Shown here one piece after another: positions 60,061 through 64,000 of a stretch of DNA of 64,000 nucleotides. The position numbers were made by a program, and so were the translations under genes. Source of the DNA: Dolomedes plantarius. Taxonomy: Eukaryota > Arthropoda > Arachnida > Araneae > Dolomedidae. Position 1 is the stretch's first letter. The number at the start of each line of letters is the position of its first letter. The stretch lies in NCBI GenBank assembly GCA_907164885.2, contig OU015490.1:97249104-97313103 (forward strand). The letters run 5' to 3'. The notes under the pieces were generated by a model, which saw only the letters and a program-made list of their open reading frames with translations, did no database searches and was not told the DNA's origin.

Positions 60061-60764
60061 TTATAATGTCTCGGCTTTCATCGGAACATATTTGATCAAT
60101 ATATAGGAGAGCAGTGCTAACCAAATTTTTCGACAGGATGTTTGAGGTTTGCTTTTTTATGATACTTTTTAGATTCTACAAGAACCATTTCAGCGTTTAT
60201 TGCTCGTGCATAATATTTGTGCGTACCTGGTATTTCAAGTACTTCATTTTGCCATGATAAACTACATGTTTCCCAAATTTCAGGTCATTGCCACGGTTTT
60301 TTCTCGGTCTGCGTTTTATTAAACAGTGATATATTACAACGTGCCGATTTCTAATGGATTAAAAATAAATTTTAATTTGCTATTAATTATAATGGATTAG
60401 AAATTTGTTTTCTTTAAAAACAAATTTTGTTAAATAATGTAAAAGAAATTTAAATAATTACTTTATTATGAATAATTATTTTTAGTGATAAATATTTTAT
60501 TAAATAATTAATCATAACAAAATTAATTATTAATAATTAAATATTTATAATTAAATAATTTATCCTAACACACTTTATGGATAGATGCGTAAGACGCCCC
60601 TGAGTGGAATTTTAAATACAGATATAAATGTCTCTCGATTCAAAATAGCAATTGAGTATTCCATTTGAAATGATGAATTTTATAAACAGGCCCTTAATTA
60701 TAAATTAAAATCAACGTATAATCTATAATCGGTTCATAGTTAATGAACCATTAACATAGATCAA

Positions 60765-61200
60765 TCTATACTAAAAAGGGACAAGTGGATGTCGAGAGAT
60801 CACGTGACCGTAACTCATCCGGGCGGGCCACTCCTCGAAAAAAAAATGGCCGACAAATATACAGGAAAATCGGTGTATTTTTTTTTCTCATGAAAGTACA
60901 TAAATGTTACATATTTGGAAAGAGCTTCGAAAACTGATAATTTTTTATGTGTACACTTATTCTGTTAATTCAATAGTTTTAGAAATATTTTCATTCTAAA
61001 ATCACTCACTGCTGAGAAACCAAATCATCTGGAGCAGTGGTGCTGCCATCTGTCGGCAGCGACGGGAATGAAAATTGAAAGGAATTAATTCACTTGAATT
61101 TAATACATTTGTAGGCTTTTTTTTTCTTTTGTGGGGCCCGAAGTACATAAATATGTTACACGGATGGCTTGAGCGTAGCTAGGCGAAGCCCGATATATGA
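60765..61200 (+). mobile_element. Candidate Helitron-like insertion
   Basis: ATCTATACTAAAAAGGGACA resembles the A|TC start of many arthropod Helitrons. The GC-richer 3' side reads GGCTTGAGCGTAGCTAGGCG, then AAGCCCG, with CTAG at 61179-61182 inside a short imperfect hairpin. A direct repeat of AAGTACATAAAT (60894 and 61141) lies within. The 3' terminus does not fit the canonical form cleanly, so this is tentative. Confidence 0.35.
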
Positions 61201-61788
61201 TAAAACTCATTTGTTTGCTTGCTTTGATAGACATTTAAGTCTGAAATATTTCGGGCTTGCAAAGTTTTAAATTAATACCCATTAAAACGAAGCCGAAATT
61301 AAAAAAGAAGAATATATGTATTCTAGATAGCTAATACTGGAAATATATATCATGATCGACAAGTATTCGATAAACCTATACACTCCGATTCCATTTCACA
61401 AAAGATTTTTACACATTTTGGGCTTCATTTGCCTGTTTTTTAAATGTTCAGCAGTACGGAACATCATGTTTATCCTTAACTATTCACATCTATAGGTCAC
61501 CTTAAAGAAAAATGCGAAAAATTCAAAACCGCCCGAGCTTAAAAGTGAAAAAAACACGAAATTTCAAACTCTACTTCCACAATTTCATTAAAAAAATTTA
61601 TTACCCCATTCTAAAAGATTACATTAAAAAAATATGTTAACATAGCATATTTAGACTGAAACATAACACATAGTGTTGTATATTCCAAAGGTACATTTCC
61701 TATATTCAAACATATAGTTAAGTACATAAAAATGACAAACACCCATAAATCGCAGACATTTTCAGTCGATTGGAACAAATAAAATGCT

Positions 61789-62457
61789 AGGGTCATATGT
61801 AGTTTAGTGGTAGCATGTTGGCTTTTGGTAGTGAGGGTGCTCGTACCGAATCCCGACAAGCGTCATTATCCCTCTGAAGGCCGGAACCGGCCTCCCCCCC
61901 CCCTAGTGTCTGGTAGGTGGTCATTCTACCAACCGTTCAACGTCAACACAGAGTCGTTCTCTTAACTGTTCGATCGCCTTTTATTGTGTAGAACCGATCC
62001 CTACGTACTTTATGACCTAATGCTGATAGAAGGGACTGTTGATAGTCGAATAGCACCCCACCGTGACAAATTTCAGCACAATCGTCAGGATGTTCTGTGG
62101 GGGAAGAGAAAGTGACTTCTCGTTCTCGGCCGGAACGGTCTTTTCGAGTAAGCTGCAAAATGACCCTTCGTTCGTCAGAGATTTAAACACATTCGTGTTT
62201 AGGCCGGATATGGGCACGTTAAATCCATAGACCGGAAAGTCCTTCTTTGAGGTCAGTGGGTGGGGAAGGTACGATCCCCCAGATGTCACTCCTGGGGTTG
62301 CTCGGTCAAAATTGAAGCAGTGCCTGGCTCAGTCGGACCTCGACTCTTGTGGTGTTTTTATAACCGCACCCCTCAGCACACAAGTTTATATGGACCTGGA
62401 TCGGGATACATTCCGGCCAGGGGGTATAAGCAACAACAACAACAACAACAACAACAA
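61789..62457 (+). mobile_element. tRNA-derived SINE, body type 1, split by an insert
   Basis: The head AGTTTAGTGGTAGCATGTTG and box B GTACCGAATCC lead to CGACAAGCGTCATTATC (ends 61870). The body resumes at about 62179 with ATTTAAACACATTCGTGTTT and AGGCCGGATATGGGCACG. It continues to the longest AAC tail in the window (62431-62457). Compared with other copies, ~305 bp is extra. Confidence 0.85.
61873..62178 (-). other. Coding-like insert within the SINE
   Basis: The insert is distinctly GC-richer than the surroundings. On the minus strand it is open for 71 residues (62158-61943), with a balanced amino-acid composition including SSPTEHPDDCAEICHGG and LSALGHKVRRDRFYTIKG. A perfect 6+6 palindrome GGCCGGAACCGGCC (61879-61892) and a C-run lie at one end. 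I do not recognise the protein. It could be a captured fragment of a transposon or host transcript, or a nested mobile element without obvious ends. Confidence 0.4.
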
Positions 62458-62601
62458 ATCGTTGTAATTTCTATATCGTTGTATGTGCGTATGGGCTTTG
62501 ACCCGAAAATGAATATCGAAAATATTCAGGTCTATGATAAATGAAGAGTGAACAAAATGAAGAGCTTTATATAAATTCTAACTTCAGCTCTAGATGTTAT
62601 T

Positions 62602-64000
62602 GCTTTTCACTTTTAATTTTGAACTAACATCCGAACATAGCGACGTTTTTGATAGCTAAAAGTTTTGATAAAATATTTTGGAGTTTGTATCACAACTCTC
62701 AAGTGATTAAGCGATGTAAATACGAAATCCAATATGTATCATTAAAAACTCAAACGGTAAGTTAATATGTAACTATTGTTAAACATAGAAATTTATTGAA
62801 AAATGAGCGGAAATAACTCTAAGCACACTGTTTTCTTCAAAAGTAAATTTTGATAAATTATGTAAAAGCAATTTAAATAATTTTAAATATCTACTTTCAC
62901 AAAATCCCATTATTCTGATTAACATATTCGTAAATAAAATTTCGTCAAACAGAAATTTTTAAAGTATAACGTTGATTTTAATTGATTTTGTTGGTTCAAA
63001 TATCTGTCGACAAAAATGCATTAAGCTACAAAGCACGTATTGTATATATTTTGATTATATATTTCCCGTATATATATTTTCGAGAGATTCTACTAGAGAA
63101 TATAGATGGATGCATAACAGACCATCAGTTGCCTAATTAAACAATCAAAAACTTCGCTAATAAACGCGTCTAATAATGCTTTTATTGGTCCGTATGCCAG
63201 TTTGAAAGATATTTAGAAACACTCAAATACTTGGCAAGTTGAAGCTAGCAATCTTTTAGATGAATACTTCACATCCTAACACTAACTATTATAAGGAAGA
63301 AAAATATATAGCTTAAAAACTAGCTCAGTTTTGCTGTCGTTAGGAACATTTTCTGTCCGTGACAAGTGTTTCTTAAGTACAAAATTTAGGCTCTGATATC
63401 ATAAAAGGTTTACACGAACTTAATGTTACATCTGCATCTGTTTAAATATTTAGCAGTGCAGAGAAGTAAATTTCTTCAAAATTGCTTAAGGTTATATGTT
63501 AGTAAAAGACATCATGCATGGAGATCCAATCTCAAAAGTGAAAACCTTTAAAATTCAAACTCCCCTTCCATAGTATTCGCTGGAAACATTTATTACTACA
63601 TTCTACAAGTTTATACGAACAAAATGACGCGAATACTTATGTAGACAGAAATATAGTACCATATTCTCGTATATTGAAAAGGGAGATATTCCTGTATTGG
63701 AGAATATAGTTTAGTAAATGAATATAACATAGACCCTAAAATCGATAGCGAAGATATTACGGTCTATCGGACAAAATGAAGAGCTTTATATAAATTCTAA
63801 CTTGATCTCTAGAAAGACATTTTTCATAACATACAGATTAAACATAATACTTATGTTATAAAGATATTAATATCATTGAAAACAGATAGTTTTCTTTCAA
63901 GACAATGTTCGGTCAGAAATAAATAGTAATAAAAACACGAATCCCGTACAAATAAATTCACGAGACGAGAAAATAAACAGTTTATAATAACTGCCATGAA
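62602..64000. other. AT-rich window end, second unit of the old duplication
   Basis: No gene, RNA or mobile element beyond the diverged duplication described for 60380-63815. Confidence 0.35.

Larger units (their letters stand above)
60380..63815 (+). repeat. Ancient diverged direct duplication
   Basis: Blocks recur in the same order. TTTTCTTTAAAAACAAATTT at 60409 parallels TTTTCTTCAAAAGTAAATTT at 62831. ATGGATAGATGCGTAAGACG (60577) parallels AGATGGATGCATAACAGACC (63104). The TTAAATGTTCAGCAGTACGG block (61440) parallels TTAAATATTTAGCAGTGCAG (63442). GAAGAGCTTTATATAAATTC occurs at 62558 and 63778. The first copy is longer because it carries a SINE and a possible Helitron. Confidence 0.55.

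Overview
The window looks like a piece of a large, AT-rich, repeat-dense animal genome, most likely an arthropod. I lean towards a spider or other arachnid, but that is inference from the transposon mix and not proven. I found no intact host protein gene, no rRNA and no convincing functional tRNA. Nearly all open frames are short chance frames, simple-repeat translations or shadows of decayed transposons. The recognisable content is interspersed repeats of almost every class: Helitrons, DNA transposons and their miniature derivatives, LTR retrotransposons, a LINE end, tRNA-derived SINEs, tandem repeats and long (TA)n arrays.

Layout. 0-5 kb: a tandemly duplicated ~400 bp unit whose first copy carries a TIR element and a Helitron that the second copy lacks, then a TIR element and a foldback element. 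5.9-7.2 kb: a long TIR element. 11.5-12.7 kb: a TG...CA element with a 5-bp target duplication, with a second TIR element nested in it. 13-18.5 kb: two head-to-head SINEs, a Helitron, and a repeat apparently split by two LTR retrotransposons sitting in TA/TG arrays. 20-28 kb: a TTAA-bounded TIR element and three families of tandem duplication. 31-34.6 kb: a textbook non-autonomous Helitron, a tandem duplication and two TIR elements. 36.9-41 kb: SINEs, two miniature elements and a LINE 3' end with an RNase H remnant. 42.5-49.8 kb: a decayed mariner with a nested MITE, a hAT end, and a decayed transposase whose antisense strand holds the longest open frame in the window. 51-53.2 kb: a pogo/Tigger-like element and a TIR element with internal tandem repeats. 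54-62.5 kb: four SINEs, more tandem repeats, a small hAT element with a perfect 8-bp target duplication, and a Tc1-like transposase remnant.

The parts do not work together as a pathway; they form a stratified record of insertions. The most informative structures are nests and empty sites that give the order of events, the modular SINE families (shared tRNA-like head, different bodies, a tail resembling the local LINE), and the repeated link between TA arrays and mobile elements. I did not find a convincing new gene system. The best candidates for undescribed biology are the TG...CA element with the perfect terminal hairpin, the coding-like insert inside one SINE, and the tandem array whose units contain the first bases of a SINE.
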